DNA of 57,027 nt from Lawsonibacter sp. (GTDB taxonomy: Bacteria > Bacillota > Clostridia > Oscillospirales > Oscillospiraceae), in NCBI GenBank assembly GCA_022796195.1, contig JAAWIE010000006.1:1-57027 (forward strand), written 5' to 3'. Shown here one piece after another: positions 8,148 to 16,293 of this stretch. Each line of letters begins with the position of its first letter. The first letter of the stretch is position 1. A program made the translations under genes and the position numbers. The notes beneath the pieces were generated by a model that was not told the DNA's origin, searched no databases, and saw only the letters and a program-made list of their open reading frames with translations.

Positions 8148-11100
8148 TGCCCAAGAATCAAGCGATCAAAAAGGTGCTGGTACTGGGCTCCGGACCAATC
8201 GTCATCGGCCAGGCCGCCGAGTTCGACTACGCCGGTACTCAGGCTTGCCGCGCCCTTCGAGAGGAGGGGCTGGAGGTGGTGCTGGTCAACTCTAACCCCG
8301 CCACCATCATGACGGACAAGGACATTGCCAGCCATGTATACATTGAACCGCTCACCATCCCCTCGGTCACCCGCGTGATAGAACTGGAGCGGCCCGACTC
8401 CATCCTGCCCACGCTGGGGGGACAGACCGGCCTGAATCTGGCTATGGCCCTCCATGAAAACGGCACGCTGGAGCGGTATGGGGTCCGCCTGCTGGGCACG
8501 TCTCCCGAGTCCATCCGTAAGGCGGAGGACCGGCAAGGCTTCAAGGACTGTATGGAGGCCATCGGTCAACCCTGCGTCACCTCTCTTGTGGTGGAGTGTG
8601 CGGCGGATGCGGTTGACTTCGCCGAAACCATCGGCTATCCGGTCATCGTCCGTCCCGCCTACACTCTGGGGGGCACTGGCGGAGGCATCGCCTACGACCG
8701 GGCGTCGCTGGAGGAAATTGCCGGACGGGGTGTCGCTCTGTCCCGGGTGGGACAGGTACTGATTGAGCGATGTATTGCCGGCTGGAAGGAAATTGAGTTT
8801 GAGGTCATGCGGGACGGCGCAGGCAATGTTATCACCATTTGTTCCATGGAAAACATTGACCCGGTGGGCGTCCACACCGGCGACTCCATTGTGGTAGCTC
8901 CCGCCCAAACTCTGGCCAATCTGGAGTTTCAAATGCTCCGCTCCGCCGCTTTGGATATCATCTCTGCCCTGGAGATTGAGGGCGGGTGCAATGTGCAGTT
9001 CGCCCTGAATCCGGACAGCTTTGAATATGCCGTCATTGAGGTCAACCCCCGGGTATCCCGCTCCTCCGCTCTGGCTTCCAAAGCCACAGGCTACCCCATC
9101 GCCAAGGTGGCGGCCAAAGTGGCGCTGGGCTATACGCTGGACGAGATCCCCAATGCTGTTACCGGAAAGACTACAGCTTGTTTTGAACCAGCTATCGATT
9201 ACTGTGTGTTAAAGATTCCCCGCCTGCCCTTTGACAAGTTCACCACCGCAAGCCGCACTCTGGGCACTCAGATGAAGGCCACCGGCGAGGTCATGGCGAT
9301 TGCCAATTCCTTCGAGGGGGCGGTGATGAAAGCCATCCGCTCGTTAGAGCTGAATGTACGGGCTCTCAAGCTGGATAAATTGGAAGAACTTTACACCGAT
9401 GAGATTGAAGAACTGCTGGTCAACATCACGGATGAACGGCTGTTTGTGGTCGCCGAGGCCCTGCGCCGGGGATTTTCTCCCCAAAAAATCTATTCCATCA
9501 CCAAAATGGATATCTGGTTCCTAGATGGTTTCCAGCGCATTATAGACATGGAGGCGGAGCTGTCCCGCTGCAAAGGCGAGCCCAGCGCAGACCTTCTTCG
9601 CCGGGCCAAGGAGATGTGTTTTGCCGACAGCTATATCGGCGCACTGTGCGGTATCGAACAGGCCCAGGTAAAGGCTCTGCGGGAGAAACACGGTATTGTC
9701 CCGGCCTTCAAAATGGTGGACACCTGCGCCGCCGAATTTGATGCCGAGACCCCCTACTATTATTCCACCTACGACGGAGAAAACGAAGCCCAAGACGGCG
9801 GAACCGACCGGAAAAAGGTGCTGGTGCTGGGTTCTGGGCCGATCCGGATCGGCCAGGGCATCGAATTTGACTACTGTTCTGTCCACTCGGTCTGGGCGTT
9901 AAAAAAACTGGGCTGTGAGACTATCATTGTCAACAACAACCCTGAGACGGTCTCCACCGACTTCGACGTGGCGGACAAACTGTACTTTGAGCCGCTCACC
10001 GCCGAGGATGTGCAGAACATTGTGGAACAGGAGAAGCCTTGGGGGGCCGTGGTCCAGTTTGGCGGACAGACCGCCATCAAGCTGGCTAAAGCTCTCACCG
10101 ACATGGGTGTGCAGATTTTGGGCACCTCCTACGACGGGGTGGACGCCGCCGAGGACCGGGAGCGGTTCGACGAAATTTTGCAGAAATGCGGCATCCCCCG
10201 GGCCAAGGGGAAAACGATCTGCACCACCCAGCAGGCATTGGACGCCGCCCATGCGCTGGGTTATCCGGTGCTGGTCCGGCCCTCCTATGTGCTGGGCGGC
10301 CAGGGCATGGAAATTGCCTACTCCGACCGGAATATCGAGGAGTTCATGAAGATCATCAACCTGACCGTCCAGGAGCATCCCATTCTCATTGACAAGTACC
10401 TTATGGGCCGGGAACTGGAGGTTGACGGCGTCTTTGATGGAACAGACATCCTCATCCCCGGCATTATGGAACACGTGGAACGGGCGGGAGTTCACTCCGG
10501 AGACTCTATTGCCGTCTATCCGCCCCTCCACCTGGAGGACAAACACCGGAACCTGATTCTCCAGCATACCCGAAACATGGCAAAACATCTGGGTGTCATC
10601 GGCTTGATCAATGCCCAGTATATCCTGTATAACGACGATATCTACGTCATCGAAGTCAACCCCCGTTCCTCCCGCACCATCCCCTACATCTCCAAGGTAA
10701 CAGGCGTACCTGTGATCGACCTGGCAACCCGGGTCATGCTGGGGGAGAAACTCCGCGACCTGGAGTACGGCACCGGCATTTATCGGGAGGGAGACTACTT
10801 CGCGGTCAAGGCCCCGGTGTTCTCCTTTGAAAAACTCACCGATGTTGACACCGGTCTGGGCCCAGAAATGAAGTCCACTGGCGAGGTGCTGGGTCTGGCC
10901 GAAACCTATCCCCACGCTCTGCTCAAAGCGTTTACCGGCGCAGGGATGCGGGTGCCCAAACGGGGCGGACGGGTCATCATCACTGTCCGGGAGGAGGACC
11001 GGCGTGAGGCCGTCGCCATTGCCCGCGGCTTTGAGGATATGGGGGTGGAGCTTTTTGCGGACGGAGAAACCTGTCAGGCTATTCTCAGCGCGGATATCCC

Positions 11101-11356
11101 CTGTAAACGTGTTAACCAAGTGCATGAGGCCCACCCCAACATGCTGGACATGATCGCCTCCGGCACGGTAGACCTGATCATCAACACCCCCGGCCGGGGC
11201 CGGCGGCACGATTCCCACGGCTTTAAAATACGCCGTTCCGCCGTTGAGCATGGGGTCGGCTGTGTCACCTCCATCGACACCGCCCGAGCCCTGCTCACCG
11301 TATGCAAAGCGGGCCGGAACGAGGAACTGTCCTCCATTGACATAACATCGCTTTAA
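8147..11356 (+). CDS. carB: Carbamoyl-phosphate synthase large subunit
   Basis: A 1069-residue protein of full family length that makes carbamoyl phosphate from bicarbonate, two ATP and ammonia from CarA. The two homologous halves are visible: each has a pre-ATP-grasp start (VLVLGSGPIVIGQAAEFDY near residue 11; VLVLGSGPIRIGQGIEFDY near residue 559) and an ATP-grasp domain with an EVNPR motif. The C-terminal MGS-like allosteric domain follows from about residue 930. A GGAGGTG ribosome site lies inside the carA end. The transcript ends at a stem-loop 40 bases downstream. Confidence 0.97.
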   Translation: MPKNQAIKKVLVLGSGPIVIGQAAEFDYAGTQACRALREEGLEVVLVNSNPATIMTDKDIASHVYIEPLTIPSVTRVIELERPDSILPTLGGQTGLNLAMALHENGTLERYGVRLLGTSPESIRKAEDRQGFKDCMEAIGQPCVTSLVVECAADAVDFAETIGYPVIVRPAYTLGGTGGGIAYDRASLEEIAGRGVALSRVGQVLIERCIAGWKEIEFEVMRDGAGNVITICSMENIDPVGVHTGDSIVVAPAQTLANLEFQMLRSAALDIISALEIEGGCNVQFALNPDSFEYAVIEVNPRVSRSSALASKATGYPIAKVAAKVALGYTLDEIPNAVTGKTTACFEPAIDYCVLKIPRLPFDKFTTASRTLGTQMKATGEVMAIANSFEGAVMKAIRSLELNVRALKLDKLEELYTDEIEELLVNITDERLFVVAEALRRGFSPQKIYSITKMDIWFLDGFQRIIDMEAELSRCKGEPSADLLRRAKEMCFADSYIGALCGIEQAQVKALREKHGIVPAFKMVDTCAAEFDAETPYYYSTYDGENEAQDGGTDRKKVLVLGSGPIRIGQGIEFDYCSVHSVWALKKLGCETIIVNNNPETVSTDFDVADKLYFEPLTAEDVQNIVEQEKPWGAVVQFGGQTAIKLAKALTDMGVQILGTSYDGVDAAEDRERFDEILQKCGIPRAKGKTICTTQQALDAAHALGYPVLVRPSYVLGGQGMEIAYSDRNIEEFMKIINLTVQEHPILIDKYLMGRELEVDGVFDGTDILIPGIMEHVERAGVHSGDSIAVYPPLHLEDKHRNLILQHTRNMAKHLGVIGLINAQYILYNDDIYVIEVNPRSSRTIPYISKVTGVPVIDLATRVMLGEKLRDLEYGTGIYREGDYFAVKAPVFSFEKLTDVDTGLGPEMKSTGEVLGLAETYPHALLKAFTGAGMRVPKRGGRVIITVREEDRREAVAIARGFEDMGVELFADGETCQAILSADIPCKRVNQVHEAHPNMLDMIASGTVDLIINTPGRGRRHDSHGFKIRRSAVEHGVGCVTSIDTARALLTVCKAGRNEELSSIDITSL

Positions 11357-11394
11357 CGGAACACCTTCCTCTAAAAAATCTGATCCTCTTTCAT

Positions 11395-11438
11395 AACCGG
11401 AGAATGGGGCCTTGCCCAACATTCTCCGGTTCTTTTTT
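11395..11438 (+). terminator. Rho-independent terminator after carB
   Basis: A 12-bp stem (11395-11406 with 11420-11431) with an inner GGGC/GCCC pairing is followed by TCTTTTTT. Confidence 0.88.
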
Positions 11439-11474
11439 GGCGCGAAACAGCTCATCGCATTTTCAACTTAGCCC

Positions 11475-11501
11475 TAAACTTTTCTCTTTACAGGCCGATA
11501 A
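11475..11501 (+). promoter_or_regulatory. Sigma-28 (SigD/FliA) promoter
   Basis: TAAA at 11475-11478, a spacer of exactly 15 bases, and GCCGATAA at 11494-11501 match the sigma-28 consensus at every defined position. It stands in the gap after the carB terminator, upstream of the unknown gene at 11628, with a leader of roughly 120 bases. Confidence 0.82.
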
Positions 11502-11627
11502 CAGATAAAAGGGGATAAGTGCTGTGACCTTCGGTATCATGCGCCGCCACTTTGAGTCTGGTATTTTGGACCGCGCCAGCAGAGCGCGGACTGTAACGCA
11601 GTTTTGAGAACGAAAGGGGATAGAACC

Positions 11628-12923
11628 ATGTTTATTGGCAAAATACAGACCCACTCTTACGCGGGCCATATGGGTATTTCGCCGGCAGGTACAAAGAATC
11701 CATTTGCTTCCAAACAAACCACACAGCCGCAGTATGACCAAGTGGAGCTGGGAAGCGGTGCGCAGAATCACCCATACTCCGGTGCATATCGTCCCAACGC
11801 CAACCAGATGAAGCCGCTTGGACCGATTTCTTATACCCAAGCGGCCCCTGACAGCAGCTTGATGAGGGAGATTCTGCCGCCGTCGGAGCAAGCGTCTTAC
11901 ACCGAGGAGGACGCGCTCTACAACCAGTATATGAAGCAATTCCGTGTTGACATCTATCTTTATGGAGATGGCTCTGAAAACTCTTCCTCTGAACCGTTAA
12001 AGCTGATTACGAAAGACGACATCGCAAAAGAGGACTTGGAGAAATTCCGCAGCGAACTCGCCGAGAATGGCCTTGGTGATGAAATCGACTGGCGGGGCGT
12101 CGAGAGCGACCTTTGGCGTATCGGCATCGACTTCGACAACGTCCAGCGGTTTGAGCAAAAAGCCGATTACCTCGCCTCCAGATACGCGGTTTTGAAAGAC
12201 CGCATCCAAACGCAATTTACAGGAGAGAAGCAGGAGGCGGAACTGCAAAAGCTGGAGCAGATTTATACCGAGGCGAAGGAAACGATGGCAAACTCTTACG
12301 CGGACAGCATTGGGAGCTTCTTTGAAGATCTGGGACAGTCCGGAGCGGCAGAAGATATGAAAAATAGTGTTTTGGCCCTTGTGGACCAGAAGGCAGAGGC
12401 ATATACCGATTTCCTTTCTCAAACGGATCTCTACGCCGGTGTAACTGGTCCGGATCAGCTGTGGCTCAAACAGGACGACGGATATATGGCGGCCCAGCTG
12501 CGCAAAAGCGCCGCCGCGTCTCAGGCGGAGCCGCAAGAGCAGCCTGTCAAGGAGCAGGCCCCTTACGATGGAAATGATTTAACCTTTGCAGGCATCTGCG
12601 CCAAACAGCTTTCTCAGCAGCTGAAGGAGCCGTCCTGGAATATGTCCAAACCTGATGCAGAATTGGGGCAGAACCTTGCCGCTCAGTATAGTGAATTACA
12701 ACATGCAGCTGAAAAAGCCGGCGTCAGCGGCAAATTGTCCAAAATGCTCACCGCTTCCTTTCGACCATATATGGATCGGTTGATGGACTCTATGGATTCG
12801 ATGATTGACCAGAATCGGGAATGGGTAAGCGGCAAACCCTGGATGTCCAGCCTCATCCGTACCAAACATATTGACCGAACCAGTGTCTATCAATCCTTTC
12901 AAAACGCTGTCTCGAGAGGGTGA
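11628..12923 (+). CDS. Unknown protein under a sigma-28 promoter
   Basis: I do not recognise this family. The 431-residue product has no signal peptide or membrane helix. The first ~90 residues are rich in Gly, Pro, Ser, Asn and Gln and look disordered. Residues ~110-430 look mostly alpha-helical and acidic, with heptad-like stretches around 180-260. A segment near residue 275 (GPDQLWLKQDDGYMAAQL) recurs in the next gene as GPDHVWLKDHDAYIASQL, and the following ~80 residues also align, so the two are paralogues. The ATG at 11628 was chosen for the AAAGGGGA 7 bases upstream. The perfect sigma-28 promoter points to late flagellar or chemotaxis-linked expression; a secreted or assembly-associated flagellar accessory protein is a possibility, not shown. 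Confidence 0.8.
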   Translation: MFIGKIQTHSYAGHMGISPAGTKNPFASKQTTQPQYDQVELGSGAQNHPYSGAYRPNANQMKPLGPISYTQAAPDSSLMREILPPSEQASYTEEDALYNQYMKQFRVDIYLYGDGSENSSSEPLKLITKDDIAKEDLEKFRSELAENGLGDEIDWRGVESDLWRIGIDFDNVQRFEQKADYLASRYAVLKDRIQTQFTGEKQEAELQKLEQIYTEAKETMANSYADSIGSFFEDLGQSGAAEDMKNSVLALVDQKAEAYTDFLSQTDLYAGVTGPDQLWLKQDDGYMAAQLRKSAAASQAEPQEQPVKEQAPYDGNDLTFAGICAKQLSQQLKEPSWNMSKPDAELGQNLAAQYSELQHAAEKAGVSGKLSKMLTASFRPYMDRLMDSMDSMIDQNREWVSGKPWMSSLIRTKHIDRTSVYQSFQNAVSRG

Positions 12924-12969
12924 CATCCCCTGTCCTGCATAGCAGTTCAATAAAACGGGAGGAAGCACC

Positions 12970-13626
12970 ATGAGCATCTCAAATTTAGGAACTATCTCCA
13001 CCATCACCAGCCAGATTACCACCGGCGCACCCCAGGCGGGGTTCCGCTGTGACCCCTCCGCCTCGCCGGCCACTAACAGAGGAAGTCTATCAGGCCGGAA
13101 AGGCCGGAATGATTGACGGCTATACCCGGCTTTTGCAGGACAACTTGGGACTTTCTGACCGCGACGCCCAGGCGGTTCGTGACAGCTTTTCCACCATTTT
13201 GTCCGAGAAGGTAGAGGCATACTGCGGCGCACTGGAGCAGGTTCACAAGGATGCAGCCCAGACCGGTCCCGACCACGTGTGGCTGAAGGATCACGACGCT
13301 TATATCGCCTCCCAGCTCCGGGCCGCCGGTAACGCCGGTCAGAGCCAGGCCCGGTATTCCATACAGGATCTGACTGCCGCCGGGCAGATTGCCCAAAGTT
13401 ATCGGACGGAGATTGCCGACGCGTCCTCCTGCGGCCGCAATGAAGCGACATTGGCCCTGAACCTGGCTATGGCGGATATGAAGGCGGAGACACTCAGGTG
13501 AACCGGCTGATGATTCAGCTTGGCAAAACTCCCAGTCTGGGCAGTTCCACCTACCAGAAGTTCGCGGACAGCTGGCGGGATTTCCTCACAGGTATTGGCG
13601 GAAACCGGCTGAACCTCAAGGCATAA
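12970..13626 (+). pseudogene. Paralogue of the preceding unknown gene, with two compensating frameshifts
   Basis: Translation from the ATG at 12970 (GGGAGG 7 bases upstream) gives MSISNLGTISTITSQITTG and then leaves frame at about 13038-13041, where a run of four G would read through if it were three. The next frame is open from there to 13501 and holds the GPDHVWLK segment shared with the upstream gene. Near 13489 one base appears missing (GCGGAG-ACACT), after which the original frame resumes through LMIQLGKTPSLG to TAA at 13626. The whole would encode about 218 residues. The frame is restored overall and the coding signal is continuous, so this is either a recently damaged gene or two sequencing errors. 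The currently open middle piece alone is 13049-13501, starting at a GTG. Function unknown. Confidence 0.72.
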
Positions 13627-13627
13627 T

Positions 13628-13671
13628 AACAAGCGGCGAAGCATCCGAGCTTGGATGTTCCGCCGCTTGTT
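13628..13671. terminator. Stem-loop between the unknown pair and the anti-sigma gene
   Basis: An 11-bp perfect stem (13628-13638 with 13661-13671) with an inner ATCC/GGAT pairing lies between convergent genes. T tracts are short, so its strength is uncertain. Confidence 0.65.
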
Positions 13672-13762
13672 CTGTGTTTCCGAACCTATATTTACAGCTG
13701 AGGAAATATCCAATTGCTCTGGAATCCCCCCGCTGTGTCCCCCATTGCCCATTCTGTCTGGT

Positions 13763-14509
13763 TCACGGTTCTCGTATCACCAGAACATATTCTCCTTCGC
13801 TGGGTTGTACCTCAACCGGGATACCCTGTTCCACAGCCATCTGCCGGAGCTGGTCAATGATCTCCTGAGACAGGCCCCGGTAGACAAAGCCGCCGTCTGG
13901 ATGAGAGCTCACCGCCGTCTCGGGAGAAATCAGCTCTTCCGCCCCCTCGGGCATCGTATCCAAGCGCACCTCCATATCTTCCACTGGCGGTATGCTGTAG
14001 AGTGCCGGTCCTGGGGCAAGGTCCAAAAACTTCTGCGATCCGTCTTCAATGGCATCCTGCGACGGCTCCGGGGACGCATAAGCTGCAATCTGAGGGGCGT
14101 CCTCTCCAGCGCCAGACCCATCCGCCGTCCCCATGTGGGGGTCCAGGCCAACTCCCCGTGTCATCGGCGTCAAATCCTGCTCTCGGCTGTTCTGAGTAAA
14201 GCCATACAGTCCCGCTACCAAGACCAAACAGGCAGCCCATCCGGCCAGCGCCCGGAATCGAGGCTTCCACGGAATTACTTTTTGCTTCTGAATGCGGTCC
14301 ATCACGCCCTGAGTAAAGCCCTCAGGCGCAGAAATTTCTTCCAAACCAGCGAAACCGGCTTGGAGCGCAGCCAACTGCGCTCCAACTGTCCGGCACTCCG
14401 GACAGTTGGCCATATGTTCTTCCAGCTCCCGCTCCTCAGACTGGGTCAAAGCACCGTCCAGACGCGCGGAGAGCAATTCAAAATATCGGTCGCAGGCCAC
14501 GGACGTCAC
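13763..14509 (-). CDS. Anti-sigma factor with zinc-finger (zf-HC2) domain
   Basis: A 248-residue single-pass membrane protein. The cytoplasmic N-terminus has the HxxxCxxC zinc motif (HMANCPEC, about residues 32-39) of zf-HC2 anti-sigma factors, the membrane helix is at about 87-106, and the remaining ~140 residues would be extracytoplasmic and acidic. It starts at a GTG whose last two bases overlap the TGA of the upstream sigma gene, so translation is coupled and the partner is almost certainly that sigma factor. The outer domain is probably the signal sensor, since its sequence is not a known domain to me. How release occurs (proteolysis by RseP at 48.8 kb is one option) is inference. Confidence 0.86.
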   Translation of the reverse strand: MTSVACDRYFELLSARLDGALTQSEERELEEHMANCPECRTVGAQLAALQAGFAGLEEISAPEGFTQGVMDRIQKQKVIPWKPRFRALAGWAACLVLVAGLYGFTQNSREQDLTPMTRGVGLDPHMGTADGSGAGEDAPQIAAYASPEPSQDAIEDGSQKFLDLAPGPALYSIPPVEDMEVRLDTMPEGAEELISPETAVSSHPDGGFVYRGLSQEIIDQLRQMAVEQGIPVEVQPSEGEYVLVIREP

Positions 14510-15117
14510 CCCCTCTCGTTTCGTTTCGCTGGTTTAGACGGCGCACTGCGAAAAAAGTTCCCGTCCGCCAGCAAAATATTTCGCAAGGACAGCCGGGCCC
14601 GGGCAATGCGTGACTTGACAGTACCCAGGTCCAGCTCCAGCACCTGAGCGATTTCCTGGTAGCTCAGCCCAGACAGTTCCCGCAGAACCAGCACCCGCCG
14701 CTGCCAATCGGGCAGTTGGGCCAGCCCACGGGCCAGAGCTTTCCCCTGCTCCGAGCGTTCCAGCTCACGCTGGGGGTCGCCCTCCCAGCTGGCAGGCTCC
14801 GCCCAGCCGCTGTCCGGATCATCCAGCGAGACCGAAGCCGCCACATTCTCCCGCCGCTTCTGCTTCCGCAGATGGTCAATACATACATTTGTAGTCAGAC
14901 GGTAGATCCAGGTGGCAAAGCTGCTCTCCCCCTGAAAGGACGCCAGACCCTGCCATGCTTTTACAAAGGCTTCCTGAGCCAAATCCGCCGCCTCTTCCCG
15001 GTCGCCGGTCAGACGCAGGGCCAGCGCGTACACCTTATTTTGATTTTCGGTCACCAGCTGCTCAAAGGCGTTTGAGTCGCCTTTTTTCGCACGCTCCACC
15101 AGCTCCTGGCCGTTCAC
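14506..15117 (-). CDS. ECF-type RNA polymerase sigma factor
   Basis: A 203-residue sigma-70 family member with region 2 (DLAQEAFVKAWQGL; SSFATWIYRLTTNVCIDHLR) and region 4 (LSGLSYQEIAQVLELDLGTVKSRIARAR). These fit group 4 (RpoE/SigW-like) sigma factors that direct a small stress regulon. Start is GTG at 15117 with AAGGAGA 8 bases upstream. It lies 40 bases after dusB on the same strand and overlaps its anti-sigma gene by 4 bases. No distinct promoter was recognised in the 40-base gap, so it may be transcribed from the dusB promoter. Confidence 0.93.
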   Translation of the reverse strand: MNGQELVERAKKGDSNAFEQLVTENQNKVYALALRLTGDREEAADLAQEAFVKAWQGLASFQGESSFATWIYRLTTNVCIDHLRKQKRRENVAASVSLDDPDSGWAEPASWEGDPQRELERSEQGKALARGLAQLPDWQRRVLVLRELSGLSYQEIAQVLELDLGTVKSRIARARLSLRNILLADGNFFRSAPSKPAKRNERG

Positions 15118-15157
15118 CGCTTCATCTCCTTCCCCGTTCCCTCACTGTGCCGTGTGG

Positions 15158-16129
15158 TCAGCACAGGTCCCGTTTAATGCCTTTGGTCACCCGGTACACA
15201 TCCTCCAGGGTGGTAATCTTAACAATCTGTTCCTTATAGTATGCCGCATGAGGAACGCCCTTGAGGTACCAGGCGTATTGTTTTCTGGCCTCCAGGCAGG
15301 CAATTTTTTCCCCTTTGTTGGCGGCAGCCATCTCAAACTGCCGGACCGCCGTGTCACACCGCTCCGCCAGAGCAGGCAGTTCCGGAATAGGCTCGCCGTT
15401 CAAAGCGGCCTTGCATTGGGCAAAGATCCATGGATTGCCGAACACACCACGGCCAATCATCGCCATGTCCGCCCCGGTATATTTGAGGATTCTTGGCGCA
15501 TCTTCCCCCTTGAATACGTCGCCGTTGGCGATTACCGGGATGTTCACCGCCTTTTTGACCTCGCGAATCCAATCCCAGTTGGCGGTTCCAGAGTACATCT
15601 GCACCTTGGTTCTGCCATGAACCGCCACCGCCGCCGCGCCGGCTTCCTCCATCGCTTTGGCAAACTCCACACAGTTGATGGACCCTTTGTCCCACCCCAG
15701 CCGGAACTTCACGGTTACCGGGCATTTTGCACCCCGGATCACGGCCTCGGCCACCTTGACGGCCAGGTCAGGATGCTTCATCAGCCCGGAACCATCCCCA
15801 GAGTTGGCCACCTTTGGCACAGGACAGCCCATATTGATATCGATGATGTCCGCGCCGGACACTTCCCGGGCAATTGCCGCCCCCTCCTCCATACACTTGG
15901 GGTCGCTGCCAAAAATCTGTGCGGCGGCGGGCGTCTCGTTTTCCCCCATTTGCAGAAGGGGAATCGACTTCTTATCCTGATAGCACAGGGCCTTGGCGCT
16001 GACCATTTCGGTGCAGGTCAGTCCGGCGCCCTGTTCCCGGCAGATGGTGCGGAACGCCAGGTCGGTCACCCCAGCCATAGGCCCCAGGGCCAGCGGGGTG
16101 TTGATTGTAATTCCTCCGATGGTGAGCAT
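15158..16129 (-). CDS. dusB: tRNA-dihydrouridine synthase
   Basis: A 323-residue FMN-dependent Dus enzyme reducing uridine to dihydrouridine in the tRNA D-loop. Visible are the N-terminal APMAGVTD-like segment (GPMAGVTDLAFR), the catalytic Cys in the MGCP motif (INMGCPVPKV), the KFRLGW segment, HGRT (VHGRTKVQMYSG), and the IGNGDV-like NGDVF and GRGVFGNPW motifs of the FMN phosphate site. It is nearest DusB by length and N-terminus. AGAGGGA lies a few bases before the ATG. It is the first gene of a probable dusB-sigma-anti-sigma transcript, with a promoter at 16204-16232. Confidence 0.93.
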   Translation of the reverse strand: MLTIGGITINTPLALGPMAGVTDLAFRTICREQGAGLTCTEMVSAKALCYQDKKSIPLLQMGENETPAAAQIFGSDPKCMEEGAAIAREVSGADIIDINMGCPVPKVANSGDGSGLMKHPDLAVKVAEAVIRGAKCPVTVKFRLGWDKGSINCVEFAKAMEEAGAAAVAVHGRTKVQMYSGTANWDWIREVKKAVNIPVIANGDVFKGEDAPRILKYTGADMAMIGRGVFGNPWIFAQCKAALNGEPIPELPALAERCDTAVRQFEMAAANKGEKIACLEARKQYAWYLKGVPHAAYYKEQIVKITTLEDVYRVTKGIKRDLC

Positions 16130-16167
16130 AGGATCCCTCTTTACGTATCTGAATCATTTATGCCTGT

Positions 16168-16190
16168 GGAGGCGGAGCGGCTCCGCCTCC
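16168..16190 (-). repeat. Perfect GC-rich palindrome in the dusB leader
   Basis: Ten-base arms (16168-16177 with 16181-16190) surround CGG. It would form a hairpin in the dusB 5' leader just after the predicted transcription start and about 30 bases before the ribosome site. There is no T run, so it is not a typical terminator. Confidence 0.7.
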
Positions 16191-16203
16191 GCAGAGTTTC
16201 TTC

Positions 16204-16232
16204 ATTGTATCATGTCCTTTCCATGTTGACAA
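16204..16232 (-). promoter_or_regulatory. Sigma-A promoter of dusB, overlapping the divergent promoter
   Basis: On the minus strand TTGTCA (16227-16232) and TACAAT (16204-16209) are 17 bases apart. Its -35 shares five bases with the -35 of the plus-strand promoter. Confidence 0.8.
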
Positions 16233-16254
16233 GGGCCGTTCTAACGATTAAAAT
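16226..16254 (+). promoter_or_regulatory. Sigma-A promoter of the DUF815 ATPase gene
   Basis: TTGACA (16226-16231, consensus) and TAAAAT (16249-16254) are 17 bases apart, 40 bases before the start codon at 16294. Confidence 0.8.
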
Positions 16255-16293
16255 GTAAGAAACGGCTGTTCAGGTTAAAAAGGAGAATTTACA

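Noticed and set aside
9899-11455. A 518-codon minus-strand frame opposite carB
   Set aside because: Antisense shadow; the protein composition is unlike real proteins and it spans the carB terminator.
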